Positions 49,076 to 64,000 of a stretch of DNA of 64,000 nt are shown here, piece by piece (the first letter of the stretch is position 1; each line of letters opens with the position of its first letter). Below the pieces are notes generated by a model, which was given only the letters and a program-made list of their open reading frames with translations, was not told the origin of the DNA and ran no database searches. The stretch lies in the NCBI GenBank assembly GCA_034687125.1, contig JAQGBZ010000079.1, forward strand, positions 124,001 through 188,000, given 5' to 3'. Made by a program: the position numbers and the translations under genes. The DNA is from Neelides folsomi (Eukaryota; Arthropoda; Collembola; Neelipleona; Neelidae).

Positions 49076-52000
49076 TTCAAATTATCATAAGTTAACTCGA
49101 CTTCACTTTATTTACTATTTGAATGTCAAGTTCAGATTTTTATATAGTTTTTAATAGTTAATGTCAGTCAAAATAGTGGAATTTAAATCCGGTATATTTT
49201 ATTAGTTGTTGTAAATACGTTCCTCCTTGATTCCACAATTATGAGAGAGCTTCGATATTCTTGTATGGATTATTTTATATGAGTTTAAAGCCACAACATC
49301 ACACCAAATCAATCAATAAAAGTTCGAGATAAATCAATTGAGTCGGATAAATCTATATATTTTTGGTGGCAGCAATTGAGAGGCACAGTACTTCACTTGA
49401 GTGTAATATGAGAGCACTTTGTTAGGAGAGCAATTATTAAAGTGAGTATCACAGAAGAAGGAGTGGAGGACTAAATGTGACATGTGCTTATGTACATGTG
49501 TCTCAAAATGTCGGTTTTTAAAGTTGAGAAGAAGATGAGAATGTTTATAAGAGAGCGGTTCGCCGGGTAAATAAAAAGGGTTGAGGAGGGGACCAACGGA
49601 GTCACTGAAAGAGCCGAAGAATTAAATTCCGGACCTCTTGAGAGGTGACTCCTCTAACCACGTGGACGAAGAACGACTGGCGATGGCAAAAAGGTTGAAA
49701 TTGAAAAAGCGCCAGAAAGAAAGTCCCCAACAGAGTTGGAAGGATGGGCCTTTCTCACTAGACAACGGGAGAGTCGATCCTATAGTGCTGGCGAATGTGA
49801 TTGAGCTGAGGCAGAGCCAAAGCCACGAGAAAAGGCAAAAAATAATAACAGAGAGGCAACACGGGTGGTTGAAGACAACTCTGAGAGAGACGAGAGTGGA
49901 GGAGGGGGAAGGAGGCAGATAGGGCCCCGTCCACAACAACGAAACAGAAAGAAACTAAACTGCGTCTGCATCCGATGATCCGGACCTCAACACTGTATTC
50001 TCCTTTTTCTCCTTCGTCTTCCCTTATAGGAGAAGGAGGCATTCCAGCATCCCTACCTTCCACCCTGGCTGGTATATAGCCGGCTCCTCGGCAGACATAA
50101 ATCTCTAAGGCCGCTCTGCCTAGCCCCAATCCCTACTCCCACCGAGAGGGAAGTGTGTGAGAGAGGAAACCGAGTCAAACATCCGAATCCCGAAGAGACT
50201 CCCAACTTAACTCCCATTCACAGAACCTTGTTAAGTTTGGCCCTCCGCGAGGAATGAGACCAGGAGCGGGTCTTCGGAGGGAGGGATGACGAGCTTCCCC
50301 TCCCCCGCAACATCCCTATATATTTCCCCAGTATACGCACCAGTGGAACCGAGACATCGTCTCGGAGACTCCGCTTCCGATCCCGAGCCAGCTCCTCTTC
50401 CTTGTCCGGACCCAATGAATTACTTTAACTTCAACCAGGACACATACCCTGTACATCTTCCTGACTTATGAATCAATGCATGGGAGTTCCGAGTTTCCAG
50501 AGCCCTTTGCGAAAACTCGCTCGGAGACTTCGAAATAAAATAAATGGACTCGGTTCCCTCATGAGATAAAAGTGCAACTTTTGACAGAAATAATAAAAAT
50601 AAATTACTGCCTTTCCGCGGCAATAAAACCAAGCTCCAAGTGGGAATTGGCGCTCCTCTCCAGAAAAGCACATTTCGCAAAAATTGCAAGGTGCACCAAG
50701 AGAGATTCTTCCCTGCCGACAATGATAATTATTAAACATATCTCTTCAAATTTTACTGCCAGTTATCAATCTCTGATAGTTATGACTTTGCCTCAAGACA
50801 TTTCCCAAGGCGAGTACTTAACTTTAACCTTCAATCCAGAGGATCCAAATCAGATCAGGGGGAGAGGGAGGAAGAAGCCCACACAACTCATACACTTGTC
50901 ATTCACATTCATCTTGGAGCTCAGAGAGCTAAGGAGGAAACCCAGGTAGGTGGCTGCTAATAAATCCTATCTTTGACCCGGCTAAAACCACTTCATGTAA
51001 TGGACGCATTATCATTCAGGGCGGACTCGTCCTCTCACTTTTTGATAAAGACGTATCCTCACTATCATAAAATATGAACTAATAGGACCAAATACAATTG
51101 TTGAACCAATGAGCAAATACGGCCCAACTTTGTAAAACGCCTAAGTCATCTCCATACATATATTATATTAGTATCTCTTATTGTAAGTTTGCCGGCTACA
51201 TAGAATTAAATCCTTAAAGTCTACTCATGCCGTCATGCTAAGAAATACATTAATATTGGTCCACTGAGGATTCAAATCCGAATCCATTGTCCTAAAAGCT
51301 GAGGAGCTTGGAGGGATGCATAATGCATGCTCTCGTCTCGTCAACTACAATAATGGAAAAGACGAGAAAAAAACCACCGGATCTGATTGACATTATCTTA
51401 CTAAACTAGAATAATAAGTGAGCAAGCTCAAAACTCCCAAACTGCCCACGCAATAAACCTCAATCTCAGACAAAGAGTCTCAGCAAGTAGTTGGAATTAA
51501 AAGTAAAAGTAATTTTAAATTCAAATTCGACATTCAAAGATGAATCCATCCGCCGATGAGAATTGGAGGCTTGGTCTGCCAGAAAAATGGTTGTTTGCAA
51601 TGTGTCCATTGGGGTCGTGGAATAATATCTGCCCTCACATCTCACCGCACCTCCAAGATAAAAAGATTCCAATTCGTGGACCAAGTTCTTCTCCACTCCT
51701 CGTCTCAATTCCATGTAATAAAAGCTTACCTCATGGAGATTTAAGTGCTTTGTTTGGCCTGGAGTTGGGCCAGAGTTGGAAAAGAAAAAATGTTTTAAAG
51801 CCGAGTCAAGTGGAGAAAGAGTGAAATACTATTTGAAGAGATGGAAGGGTTCAGAGTGTAACGAGAAAAGTCTATTGCCGGAACCCTCTTGAAATAAAGA
51901 GTGCATATATCTGTAGAAGAGAAATAAATTCCAATCGCTCCACATTATTCTCCTTCTTTTATGAAAGAGCGTCTCGTGGCTTTAAAACCTAATGCGGAAA

Positions 52001-55000
52001 TGCAATAATTAAATGAGCAGAAGGACGCTGTAAATTACAAATGCTAAAATAACTTGCATTTAAATAAACTTGGAAAACAAAGAGCCAATAACATTTGACT
52101 GGTTTATGTGGATTTTTATTTAATTGCTTGAATCAACAACTTGACATTCTAAGCTCCATTTGAAAATTAATATGTCTGAATATTGGCATTAAACTTTCCA
52201 ATTCCATTGGGATGTCAAAATTATGCTAATTGTATTCCCAGGTAGTCGATTTCATTCAAAAGGCATTGGCTCAGAAAGATAACAAGATAGCGATCGTGAA
52301 GGAAAAAGGTGGGGCGGAAATGTTGAACATAACTCATCTCATCATTATTCCACGTCTAATTCCACTGCCAACTTCTAAGCAAATAAATCCCAAATCTTGA
52401 TAATAAAGGATAAATGGTCAAATATTAGGTGTAAGTAATTAAATTATCATCTGCTTTAAATTAAGCGATCTAAACACTTTCATGTAAACTCTTGTAGTTT
52501 AAATTCAAGAAAAAACATGGAACAAAAAGTTGTCTCATCTCAGCTTTTTGCATCATTGTCAATTGTGACACTACTAATTAAAATAGTACATTGTTATTGA
52601 GGCTCATTAAATGATAAAATTGAAATGTTAATTTGAAATGATTAAAGAAAAAAAGTGATTATTGAGGAGTTGAACCTTACGCTTAGCTGTAGATTTTTAT
52701 CATATTGGTTTATCTTTCCCATATTGCTTATTTTCCTAATTATTGCTCAAGCTTTAAGTTCCCATCCCCTTTAATCTTAAAGTATCATTCGGAGTGATCT
52801 CCATTAACATCTCAAAAGTAGAGATCGTAATTACGAGGATCTCAATAGATCTACAATCCTAGCTTGGCCAAACAGTCTACATCTCATTCCCATTGAACAT
52901 TGCGACTCATTATGGGAAAAAAGAAGGCGAGGACAGGACGAGTTTTTCACTACAATTAACCTCCAACATTCGTTCACATGCATTTGTACATTGGGAGCAC
53001 AATATAACAAATAGCTCATTTATATTATGGAACATGTACCTAAATGACATTTTACCTAATGTCAAAACGAGGGGAATAAATTACCCAGGCGTAATAAGAG
53101 GACAGTTAAGTCAGTTAATTAAGTCCGCTCGCCACTGAGAATCTCACCACTTAATAAACATTGCAGTTAGATCCACTCGAAATAAATAATCACCGATGGT
53201 CCAATTTGATGTCTAATCCAATTGGAGACGTTGAGCCAATGAACTATAAAAGGAGAGAGGAAATGTATCGAGGATCTGAGCCCAAAATCCTCATCGGACG
53301 ATCAGGAGCCAATGAAAGAGACATTGCCCCTTGTGAGACAGACGAGGTTATCAACGTCTTCATAAACTTGATGAGAAAAGACAGTGTAAATTTATTTTGG
53401 AAAACATTAGCATGTGAGCGTGATTTTTATTTCATTTGGTGGTCAAACGGCTTGACGAACCTTACTACTTGTATTAATAACTATATACCTATCCTAAACT
53501 CATATATTAAATAAGCTTCAAAATATTTATGTACTAAGCTAGTATGTACCATATATTTTTCGCATATCTCTTTTCATCACTAGCTAACTAAATATAAGTA
53601 GTCAGAGACAGATCCAGATGAGTGTGTATTTTAACTTGCCCTCAATGATCTCTCGCCCTTTATCGCAATTCTTAAATAATTCTAATTCAAGGGTCAAAAC
53701 TTACTGGTCCATTTCGATCACTCTGACAGTGAGGAAAGGAAAATGTAAGAATTATCCTATTCATCAACTGCACAATACATAAATAAGCAATTTATCGCCC
53801 AACCCAAACCTGCCCTTAACAGCATTTGATGCCATGAAAGACCAAATTACAATAATCAAGGAAAAGGCGAATAAAAACTCAAGCTCTAAACAAGGTGGAA
53901 TGGGTAATAACAAGCATTTTTTTAAGTATTAAAGAATGCAAATGCACTTATTGGGAGGAATCAAGAAGTGTTCGAGGAACTGGAGCTCCTCATTTGCTAC
54001 TTACAGCCAAACCTTACAAATCCCAAATGCAACCAACAACTTATTAAAGTCGTTTTGCCATCATAATTAAAAAGCGAGAGTAAATGCAGTCAAAGTCGAA
54101 CCTACATAAATGTAAGTACATTACATACAAGTAGGAGTAGTTATAATAATAATATTCCTTTTAATGTACTTGAATATAATATCCCAGTGTTCACGCACTT
54201 GAGTTTAACCTTCAAAAAATCATCTCATTCCCAAATTACCAGAGTCATTAGTTATTAAATTAATCCTACTTGAATGGGGGGAATCCACCAAGTTTTTCTC
54301 CGCCTATTCCCAACGTTCCTTGAGGGGATCTTCCCGTCCCCCTTCATTGGATCTTGGTGCTCGGAACATGACAAAGTGTGTCTAATCGAACGAGAGCCAA
54401 ATTTCTCTCTGTACTTATCATCATCATCATCTCTCACTTGAATGGAGGGAATCTCCAGCATCGTGGAAATGGGTCTTTGAGATCTCTCCGTCACACAGAC
54501 CTCGACGTCTCCTTCCAGCCAGCATCCAAAATTCTCCATTGTATTCTCTCCAGTGCCACTGGCTACCACCTTCATCGTTCCCTTTGATTATCCCATGGCT
54601 CTGGGCAATCATGTATGCGAGCCAACTGATATTCTCCATCGCCACGGACCTCAAATCCCATTCTTCTCCCAGACCCTCAAGACTCTCGAAGCTCATACGA
54701 GGCGACGTAAATTAAGAATATATGCACGGACTCCACATTTCCCCTCTTCTTCCCTCCTCCCTCTAGATCAATTGTGATGGGGAGTGATCTTTCACTTATT
54801 AGTCTCATTTCCTCTTCATCGCGTCCCTAGTGCCCAAACACTGGGGTTGGAAAGAATCACCAATAATTCTTTTAGGAAATCCTCTCTTTAAACTCAATGC
54901 ATACAAAGAGTTAAGAAGAAGGTAACCCTAACCTCCCATATGATCTCTCCTCATCCGCTGCTACGCATGCATACTAATTCCACCTCCGGATTATGCATTG

Positions 55001-55193
55001 TAACTACTACCATATTTAAACGTATGGAGGCTATACCCGCCAGCCTCCATTCCACCATCACTCTTTGATATCTAATGGGAAAAAAATTACACAGTAAAGG
55101 GGAAGTAACCTTGATTTTTACCTCAAGGCCACCTGCAGACAAAAAGAAGTGATGTGATGTGGATGTGAAAGGATTCAAAAGTGAGACTCTATC

Positions 55194-55215
55194 TATATAT
55201 ATATATATATATATA
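55194..55215. repeat. (TA)11 microsatellite
   Basis: Eleven uninterrupted TA units. Its only effect on apparent coding is a spurious Tyr-Ile run in minus-strand frames. Confidence 0.95.
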
Positions 55216-58200
55216 ACCAGGGGCCCAATCGCTTGCCTCGCCCCACAAAGCTCCCTCTCCCACCTTTTCAAATCTCTCTAGGACCGCGGAGAGACTCACA
55301 TTTGGAAACGTGTGTGGTTCTTCCTCCACACATGATATTACATATATTATAAGCAACATAGAATCTGGAGAGAAGTAAAGAGATAGAGAAACCCATCTTA
55401 CGCTCATCGGCGGCTCCGTAGCCGAGTGGACGGGTGGGGAAGAAACGAATTCATTTATACAAACAGAAAGACTTGGGCTTGGCCAAGAGTGGGGGAGATA
55501 ATAAAAACACACCGTCTTGTCTCATATCCCCTTCCTCCACAGATCCTCATATAACCATGTGTATATTTTTATACTTGTACTCTCATATCATCTAGGGTTA
55601 TGACGATGGAGCCGAGACTTCTCAAATGAGGGGGTGTTCCCTCCCTCTTCTCGCTGGTGAAAAAATTCCCGAGCGGCTCAACCGGACTCAAGTGAAGTGG
55701 AGAGGAAAGGGTTAAATAAAACTTATCCAATCTCGGCCCAGAGAGACCCTAAGGGAGCACATTATGACGACGAGACGACTTGGATTTCTGTCTACTTGTG
55801 GCTCGAAGAGCCCTCATTCCTTCCCTTACAATCCTTTATGCCGTGTAAAGTCGGGCTGGCTGTCGAGGGAGGCTTAAGAGCCTTCCCATCCACCTTACTT
55901 TATTTTACTCTCTTCCCCACTTGACTAGGTCGTAAAATGGGATACTCAACTAGGCCCAACTTGGAGAAGTGAGGTAAAAGTAAAAACTTTTTCAAGTCTC
56001 AATCCACCTTCTGTATCCATCAAGAGAGAGTGATATAATAAGAAAGGGGCCGACAGGGTATGTATCTTACATTTATATACATACAGTCAATGCAATGACG
56101 CCAAGGAGAGATGAACTTGTGGAGAATCTTCCTATCTCCGACCCGACCGACCAACCCAGTGAACAAAAGTGGGAAAAAATGAGGATAAAAACTCTCCGCA
56201 TGAACATGAGCATACAACAGGTGAACGTAACTTTTTGCTTTGCCGAAATCTAAACTAAACAAAAGTTTCCTTCCTTCCTCAACCTTTTCTTCACCTTTCA
56301 CTTCGGCTCGCTCCACTTCATTCTCCCCGAGAGAAAGAACTTTTTCCATGGGTGGGGGAAAAACAAATAATGTAATGATGCAAAAAATGGATAGGATCCC
56401 AGGGGAGCTCGGTATAAAAACTTCATACATTCAGACCGCTAACACACACAACCAGTTTATGCATATTCCACTTCCCCGTCTTCTCGGCTCAAACCAGCAG
56501 AAGCGGAAAGATAAAATTTGGTTCCTTAAAACCCTCGGCTTACCAACTGGACTTACTAATTAGATCAAAGAATTTTGTATCTTGATGCTCTTAATGATGA
56601 TGGCGCCTTAGTTGGTTCTTTTCTCATCCACCTCCCTGGAGAATCCCTGATACTGAACACTGGTTTCCCATGTTTTCCCCCGTCCCTTCTTCTTGATATC
56701 TTTTGGATCCCCAACACCGCGGCAATCCTCTTTTCTTCTTCTTACAAAGAACCACTCAAATTTGGTAAAGTGTAGTCCCGAAAGACAAGGCTCCCTTGAA
56801 ATCACTCCTTAACTTTCCAACTTACTTTTCAAAAAGAAAGAGAGTCAATTGAAGAAACTCTCTTCTCCATTTCATTGTTTCGATTGGGCGTCGGGAATAA
56901 GGAATCGCGGGGATGAGAATTGAGAACTTCTTCTAACGGAAACTCTAATGCCACTTTCTGCTCTTTCTGGCCCAGAGAAAGGAAAGCAAACAGGCCATTC
57001 CTCAGAGAAACATTAAAGACAAAAACAAATCAATAAGTTCTCTCAGCCTTATCCCCTATTATGGAATGGATAAAATAATATCCCAATTCAAGTAGAAAAA
57101 TCTTAAGTGGTCGGATCCAAAAAGACGTATGAGAAAATAGACAAAAAAGATGCACTAACCAACGATGGAACTCTATGAGAAAATGTAACCGCTTGAAATA
57201 AAGTATTTCGTCCCCTTAAAGTCCTTAAACCATTCCATAATATGTACTAAAAGTAAGTATATAAGTACTAAATATAATAAGTATAGATAGTGTAATACTT
57301 ATACATACATTTAAATAGAAATAAAAGATGGTATACTCGACATATTATGTAGTGAACTAAATCTCATTCAATGAGCTGGCGGAAGGAAACATATAGTCGA
57401 GAATAAAGAAAAGTTCCATGCCAGAAAGGCGGTTAAACGTAATGGGATTTTTAAAAAGAGTTGCATCTTTAATAGTTAAAAGAGTAATAGAGTTAAAATG
57501 CAAGGCGAGTCTGAATGTTTGAAAAATGTTTTTTATACGCCCAAATAACAAGGGCGAATCAAAAGTAACATTCCCCACTCCCGAGATAAAAGAAGAGTGC
57601 GAGATAAGAAGGCCATATCTTCACGATTGTGCTTCGAGGATCTCCTTACCTCTCCTCTTTCCTAATCTTCCTTTTTGGATTCCTCTTACCTCCCCAGACC
57701 TTCACATTGAGATTTAAATCTAATTCCAACCGTTTCCAGCCTTGAACTTGATACTGGAGTAGGTGTACCCAAGTACAAAAAAATTATTTGTAAACAGCTT
57801 AATATGGACTCAACACTGTTTATTTTTAATTCCCAAATAGTCCATTTCAATCCCATCAAAGAGATGGGAAAGTAATATGGATGGGCGGTAAACCATATTG
57901 AGCCAAATGATCATTAATATCTCGGAGATAAAGTCAGACAATAGAAAAAACCTTTAGACACTTCACGCACTAATGTATATGTATAAGGAAACGAATGTGT
58001 TCTTCAGTAACAATAATTCAATTAAACAAGGAGTTATAAAAATCGATTACGTAACGTAAGTTGACGATGTTTGCTGAATGTCTCAACTAACTGACCAATA
58101 AAGTCTGTATTTGTTTGCTAACTAACTTGATGTTGAAAAACGATCCCAAGTACTGACATTGAGAAAACTGTCAAACTTAATTAAAGTTAATGTGGAGAGA

Positions 58201-61200
58201 AATTAATCGTTAGAAAAAATAGTCAAGATAAAATCAATCAGTATAAAAAATATTAAAAATGGCAATTCATTAAAATTTATAACAATGCAATGGAGAACAT
58301 TACCACATAGCTCTACAGTCATCTATTTATTAACACTTACTAAATTATAAAACATTTAATTATACGAACCCTTTATGAGTATCATTTTATAATAAGTAGT
58401 CAAATACGTTTTTATAAAATTTGAAAAACAAACGAGAAAATAATAATAATATTTAAAAATAAATAAATTAATGACAGTAAATCAAAATATTGACATATTG
58501 ATAAATGTCAATTAATCAACTATGATTTAAAAGGCATTAAAAATACAAGTAATGAGAAATCTGAGTGAGTAAAAGAATTACGGAGAAATCAATTTGAAAT
58601 TGAAATTGAAGTGAAAGAGCGGATAGATGTGAAAATGAAGTTTTAAATTGTCAAGTGTTAAATAAATGAATGGATGAATGTCAACTGACCTGACTGCGTA
58701 ATCATGTCTTGTGAGATGACCCCAACTTCATTGTTTCAATTACCAATCGTTTGACACGCTTCCTTTTTAACGACAACAACAAGAGAGAAAGGAAGGAAAG
58801 CAGAGGAATCACATAGGAAGAACCTCCATGATAAAAAACTCCGAGGGTATGAAAGACAATAATCCCAAGATGGCACGACCGCCCAAATTTCCGGGAGGAT
58901 GTTTCTCTTCTCCCAACCTCTTCTCGCCCTCGCCCTCGACAATCCTCATCTTCCCATTACTCTCTCTCACAATTCATCTCATCACATGCAATGACCGAAT
59001 TAGACTATTTGTAACTGGTTGTGATTTTTGGAACGATTAGTTTGTAAAGTTAATTGGCGTATAATTATCATTATCATCATTATGTAATACCTATATTTAA
59101 TATTAGACAACGATTTAGAGATTTTTAAATTTCAACTGACTACCTTTTAGATAATTTGACAGAATGAATAAAGACTACATAATTGATTCACAATGCAAAA
59201 TTATTAAAAACTCTGCATTCGAAAATTCCAGTATATCGTTCATCGCTTCATTCTTTACAATATTGGGGGGAAAATTTTTTCTACAGATAGTAAATAGGTA
59301 CTTACAAAATTTTGGTAAAAATTATAAAAATGAATTAGATTGTAGTAATAGGTATGTATGATAGGTTGATATATTGGAAGTATAATAAAAATCTAAATAA
59401 AATGGGTTGAAAGTTGAAGGCTTCTAAAATTGTTTTAAGAGTTCTAAGAATTATGGCCTTCTCAAACATTTCATTTTCATTGGCAATCATCCAGACATAC
59501 TACAGAATTTTCTTCATAATATTAGAATCAGACTTTGAAATTAAAGAATTTGGTAAACAAGATTAGATAAATCATGTTTACTAAATTATCTCTCTCTCAA
59601 GTTTAGATTTCACTTTGTCAAACTTAAAACACTCAAATAGCAGTTAGAATCTTAATCTTAAATCAAACCAACTTTGATATAAAGAACCACCAATCTTATA
59701 TGGATCATTATTTTACTTAAAATCCTGTTTTGATTAAAATGTATTTCTTTCAATATGTCAACATCCACACATTCAGCACATTCAACTTTTTGAAGACGTA
59801 TGGAGTTGACTTGTGAGTTCCATGTAAGTATTTTTGTATTAGTAATAAATCTATTCGATAAGACTCCCTCACAATGAAAGTCACACTTACAAACAATAAA
59901 TACAACAAATACAATTGTTCCATTACGAAATTGCACAAATCACGGACCTCACACACGCACATCGCCATTTGAGATTTTGCTCTTCTACAGCCTTTATCAA
60001 AGTTTAAGCTTTTACCATATATAATTTAAGCGTGAGTAGTTTACTTATAGATTTATTCAAATAAAAATGAAGGATTTATGAATTTGCAGTTGAATTTGCA
60101 AAGAGCACATATTGTGGTCTTTCAATACGAGTCCTTAATGGCACTTAATTTTTCAGAACCTGTCTCATTTGAAGTAATTACGACGTGATCTATTCGCTTG
60201 AAGAGGATTTAACAGCAAGAATCTCTTGTTTCCCTTAAACACTTCAACTTCATACATTTATTACGTATATCATGAAGATAAAACTACGTGGCAGTGCCTT
60301 GTAAATATAAAGAAAAAAATACGCAGATCTCAAGTTTCAGGTACATGCATGCAGTGTTTTGAATCCTTTCAAATCTTCCGATATGGGGGAAGAAGTTAAA
60401 GAAGGAAGACCAATTTATGAGCTGAATCATCGATGACTGGCCAAATGCAATTTCCCATCCCTTCTACTCAAAAGTTGTACGGTAGGGACGTCTCTGGAGT
60501 TGCAATTTGAACAAGATTACTGGGAAGTGGTTCCAAGTCGTAATATGCATATGGTCTCTTAATAGGCGTGTTGGGTCCAACTACAAGGTAACTCGGCGAA
60601 GGCTCAAAAGTGGATAATTGCAAGTATGCTGGACGGGTATCGGCTTACCAAATAATATAAGGCATAAGATGAAATTACACTCATTTGCGCCCGTAAACCT
60701 GCGGAGAAGCCTATCATTTCATTTATATACTTCTCTCATATCAGATGAATGTAATGAACAAATGGAGATGGACAAGAGGAGGCAATTGCTGGTGGTGGTG
60801 GCTGTAATGGGAAGTAAAGTACTCTGAATGTAATGTACTCCTATTCTTCCATATACTGCCAATGTATGGTGTGCGACGCTCTGATAATTTTGGGAGATTT
60901 CTCTGCATTTGCCTTGCATTTTCTCACGTTTTTGCTAAGCGGCAAACACCGAGAGAGAGACGCACATCAATCCGCCTCAACGCGGTGGTGAAGCTGTGTG
61001 ATGGGAGGCATGATGTCCGCAACTATTCCTTCATAATAATGTATATAATTCCACCTGAAACTCTTTCCGACAAATTCACGTATCTTCATATTCGCCGCAT
61101 CGGTCAATGCTTCAAGTGTAGCTCGAGAATGGAATTTTCCGCTTCAAAACACTTTAATATTAGATAAATTGCAATGGAGAATTAATCGAGCGGATCTTAT

Positions 61201-64000
61201 GGGAATTTTGGTAAAAATATTTAATATGATATTTTATATATTTGGCTCTGGCCAACGATTTATTAAAATAACTAATTGATTCGTCACTTGAGTTTATGTA
61301 TGTAAATTCTTAAAGCATCTTTAACTTTAAACTATACAATGGTTGAAAAGAATAAAATGTTTTTAAATTAATTTTATTTTTGGAACAATAAGGATATCCT
61401 TATAAAATGATATTATAAATGTTTCGTTTAGCAAAAAAATGTTTAATTATTCAAATGGGGGAGGATTAAACAACAAATGCAATTCCCTGACGCACCTATA
61501 TAATAAAATAAAAGTTTGCGCATTCAAATGAACTTTAATTTTTGTTAAATTCTTTGTTAATGAACAAAATGTGTAATCAAATGTGTTTGTTTGTAAAAAG
61601 AAAAAACCTAAGTTTGTGAATTACCTCTTAGTTTGATAAGTGGAAGATAGGGATAAAAAGATAAAGACTTGACCTGGTAGCCATGAAAGAATGTAAATTT
61701 TATGTGTTATGTTGGAAGTCAAGAACAAAGTAAGTCTGGGAATTTACAACCATTGAGGAGTTTTGGTTGGACGGTTAAGTGTTGTCCTCCCCAAACCCGG
61801 TAATTATATTACAAATATTTTTTTGAAGCCCAAACTCATTTGGTATTACGATGTCTGTTATTTTGAGAAAAGGAAAAGGGCTGTCAGAAAGATGCAAACA
61901 ATCTAGTTTATCACTCTGTGAGGAACCTCCTCAAAATGCTCATATTCTTTACATGAGTTCAAAGCAAAAAAGGAATCGTCGCATAAATAAGTTCAAGGAA
62001 TTTAACGTCGTCGTCGCATGAATGTTCTAGAAAACTTTTAAATCCTTTACATACTCACGACACTCACGAGCATTAGGAGAAATAAGAAATTCTTCGATTC
62101 TTACCAATTTTTAGAAACCCCAATCGTAACAAATTTTATTTGCATTCATAAAATCGTTTAAGGTTTTTTAGTATTTTAGAAAAAATAGCCACTAAAATAT
62201 TTTTCAATTAACAAAATTCCTCTTTTTTGAATAGGTTAAGTTTTAGCTTTTTAGTTATTTCGTGACCTTAAATTACATTTTCAATTAGTCTTTGAAAAAT
62301 GAATTAATTAATATTGTATGCATTATATTATTCACAGTGAAATTGAACCTGAGCAAATGTATGTGAATTATCCTCATTTGTATTTCTATCACTCGACCCA
62401 TTGATGATGGGAAAAGTGAAGAGAACCTGACTCCCATTCAAATGGTGGCTTTCTTGATCTTCGGCCGAATGGGCCATTTATTTTCACACAATCTGAAATC
62501 CGAGTGGATTTGCGTAATAAACCAAGAAAGCTAATGATAATACATATTATTTATGTAATATAAAGTAATGATAGACTTCTCTTTTAAGGCCGAACCATTT
62601 TCCACTTTTCGCCTCTCGCAGGTTGAGTTTGGACTTTATGGTAAAAAAGGCTATGAATGACAGCTCATGCACATTAATGTTAATCATTTATTTTGTTTTC
62701 TTTTCTCGCTGGGCATTGAGTGAGCGAGCCGATGGGAAGTGAACAAATTGCATGACCTCCTCCATCTCTTCATTTTTTCCTCTCATTTTTTCTTGTCGGG
62801 ATAACCAGCGTAGAACTGTCTTGGAGAAGGAGAGAAGCATAACGAAGAAGTCGTCCAAACGTAGTCCTCAGCCATCCATCAAAGACACTGAGAAATTACC
62901 AATCTTTGGGCCATCATTAGGGCCAGATTACACATTTGTTTAAATCTCTCTTTCATGTATAAAACTCCGGCTTTTAATCCCCTCCTCACAACAAGGTAAT
63001 ATTTATACAATATTAGGCAAAGATATCAAATCATGTGTAATCATATTGAGAGGAAAACCTCAAAATGAAGATAAAAAATTCTATCAAACGAGCTTAGAGT
63101 GAGAAAATTATTGTTCATTAGTTCTGCCTAATGGGCCAGGTCTAAGTAATTGGGTTTGTAATAATATAAAAATGATTCTAAAGGTGTTACGACGTTGGTC
63201 ATTTTCCATTTTATATTGCACTTTGACCCCCATGCTCATTAAGTCCTTTATTTGAGTAGCTCTAAAATTAATTCTTTTATTAATGGCTTATTTCTGCACT
63301 ATTGCATTAAAATGAAATTACCAAACTTTTTATTAAATTCTTACTCATTTAAAAAATTATAGATAATAGCCGGAATAATATTTTTAATATATTTTAAAAA
63401 TTGAAATTTCTCATTGCAAAGTGATAGGCCAATTGCTGCTTCATTTTAATATTTCTATTATTCTGTGGTGTAAACAATTGTCTATCAATTACTGTATATG
63501 TAATATGCAAGGCCTCTGTCAAAAAGTCAAGATTCCTAATTTCTGATCCCAAAATCTCATCAATCATGGGAAAGTTTGTGTGAAGAATGTAGAAATGCAT
63601 TTCATTATTACAAGGGAGTCACGAGATTATCTCGCATTTCAATTCTCGTTTTTTTGACCCATAAGAGCAAAGTGGAAGAGAACGCGGTCCATTGATTGTG
63701 TGGGATTTTTTGATGAAAGTACTAAATAGTTTTATAGTGGAAAGGGAAGCCATTATGATTATTGTAATTATAATTCCATTAGTTTGTTTTTCTTTGAGCC
63801 ATTTTTTGCGGGTGTCCTTCCAAGTTCTCCGCTTGTATATTTGTTCCTGATTGCTGGAATGGAAATGGGACCGAGTTTCCTGAACCACTGTCTCTTTCGG
63901 ATAAATCTTAATGGTTAGCTTAACACGACATAAACTTGGCTGGGCCTCACGACATCGAAGACGGACGAGGGGAGAAAAATCGAGACAGTTTCGGTGCTCA

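Larger units (their letters stand above)
48725..64000. other. Upstream flank, no gene recognised
   Basis: This side likely holds the main promoter and upstream control DNA of the zinc-finger gene. GC-richer patches occur at about 49,550-50,500, 54,250-55,900 and 56,100-56,800; AT-rich DNA dominates 57,200-58,700 and 61,200-64,000. Open frames of up to 136 codons show no domain. Two plus-strand frames (53161-53514, 60862-61167) read somewhat like protein but match nothing I know. A (TA)11 run lies at 55194-55215. Confidence 0.55.

Noticed and set aside
53161-53514. 117-codon plus-strand frame, with a faint resemblance to a ligand-gated channel N-terminus
   Set aside because: Key family motifs (Cys-loop, WxPD) are absent, and I found no flanking exons.
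56411-56418. TATAAAAA on the plus strand as a promoter
   Set aside because: No initiator at the right distance and no gene downstream.
60862-61167. 101-codon plus-strand frame with many charged residues
   Set aside because: No known family, no promoter or neighbouring exon support; kept only as a region note.

Overview
The window is animal nuclear DNA from an AT-rich genome with spliced genes. It most likely comes from an arthropod and possibly a crustacean, because the zinc-finger block reads as the arthropod rotund/squeeze type rather than the vertebrate ZNF384 type. The species cannot be fixed from the sequence. I recognise one protein-coding gene. Almost all other open frames look like chance frames in intronic or intergenic DNA. 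I saw no rRNA, tRNA, CRISPR array or recognisable transposon or virus-like element.

The gene lies on the minus strand, with coding exons from about 48,724 down to 16,320. It encodes a C2H2 zinc-finger transcription factor of the rotund/squeeze family (relatives: nematode LIN-29, vertebrate ZNF384). I assembled nine coding exons by hand. Exons 2 to 9 have matching phases at every junction and join into one unbroken frame. Exon 1 is less certain. The model is 2,031 nt including the stop, or 676 residues. It has a disordered Ser/Pro/His/Gln/Asn-rich N-terminal half, six C2H2 fingers (about residues 308-474), a low-complexity linker and a conserved-looking C-terminal tail.

Layout from low to high coordinates: 1-11,750 mixed-composition DNA with no gene recognised; 11,750-16,319 a very AT-rich tract directly after the stop codon, probably a long 3' UTR; 16,320-20,519 exons 9 to 5, holding the tail and nearly all the zinc fingers; 20,520-43,114 a 22.6 kb intron that splits finger 1 between its cysteine pair and its histidine pair; 43,115-48,724 exons 4 to 1; 48,725-64,000 upstream DNA with no gene recognised.

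Three points stand out. Intron 6 (112 nt) has a GC donor instead of GT. Inside the giant intron, at 30,127-30,225, a minus-strand ATG-initiated 33-codon segment ends in a phase-0 donor. It could be an internal alternative first exon that splices to exon 5, giving a product without the cysteine half of finger 1. As I recall, fly rotund/roughened eye and nematode lin-29 both use alternative or internal promoters, so this is plausible but unproven here. The AT-rich tail is long enough to carry much post-transcriptional control.
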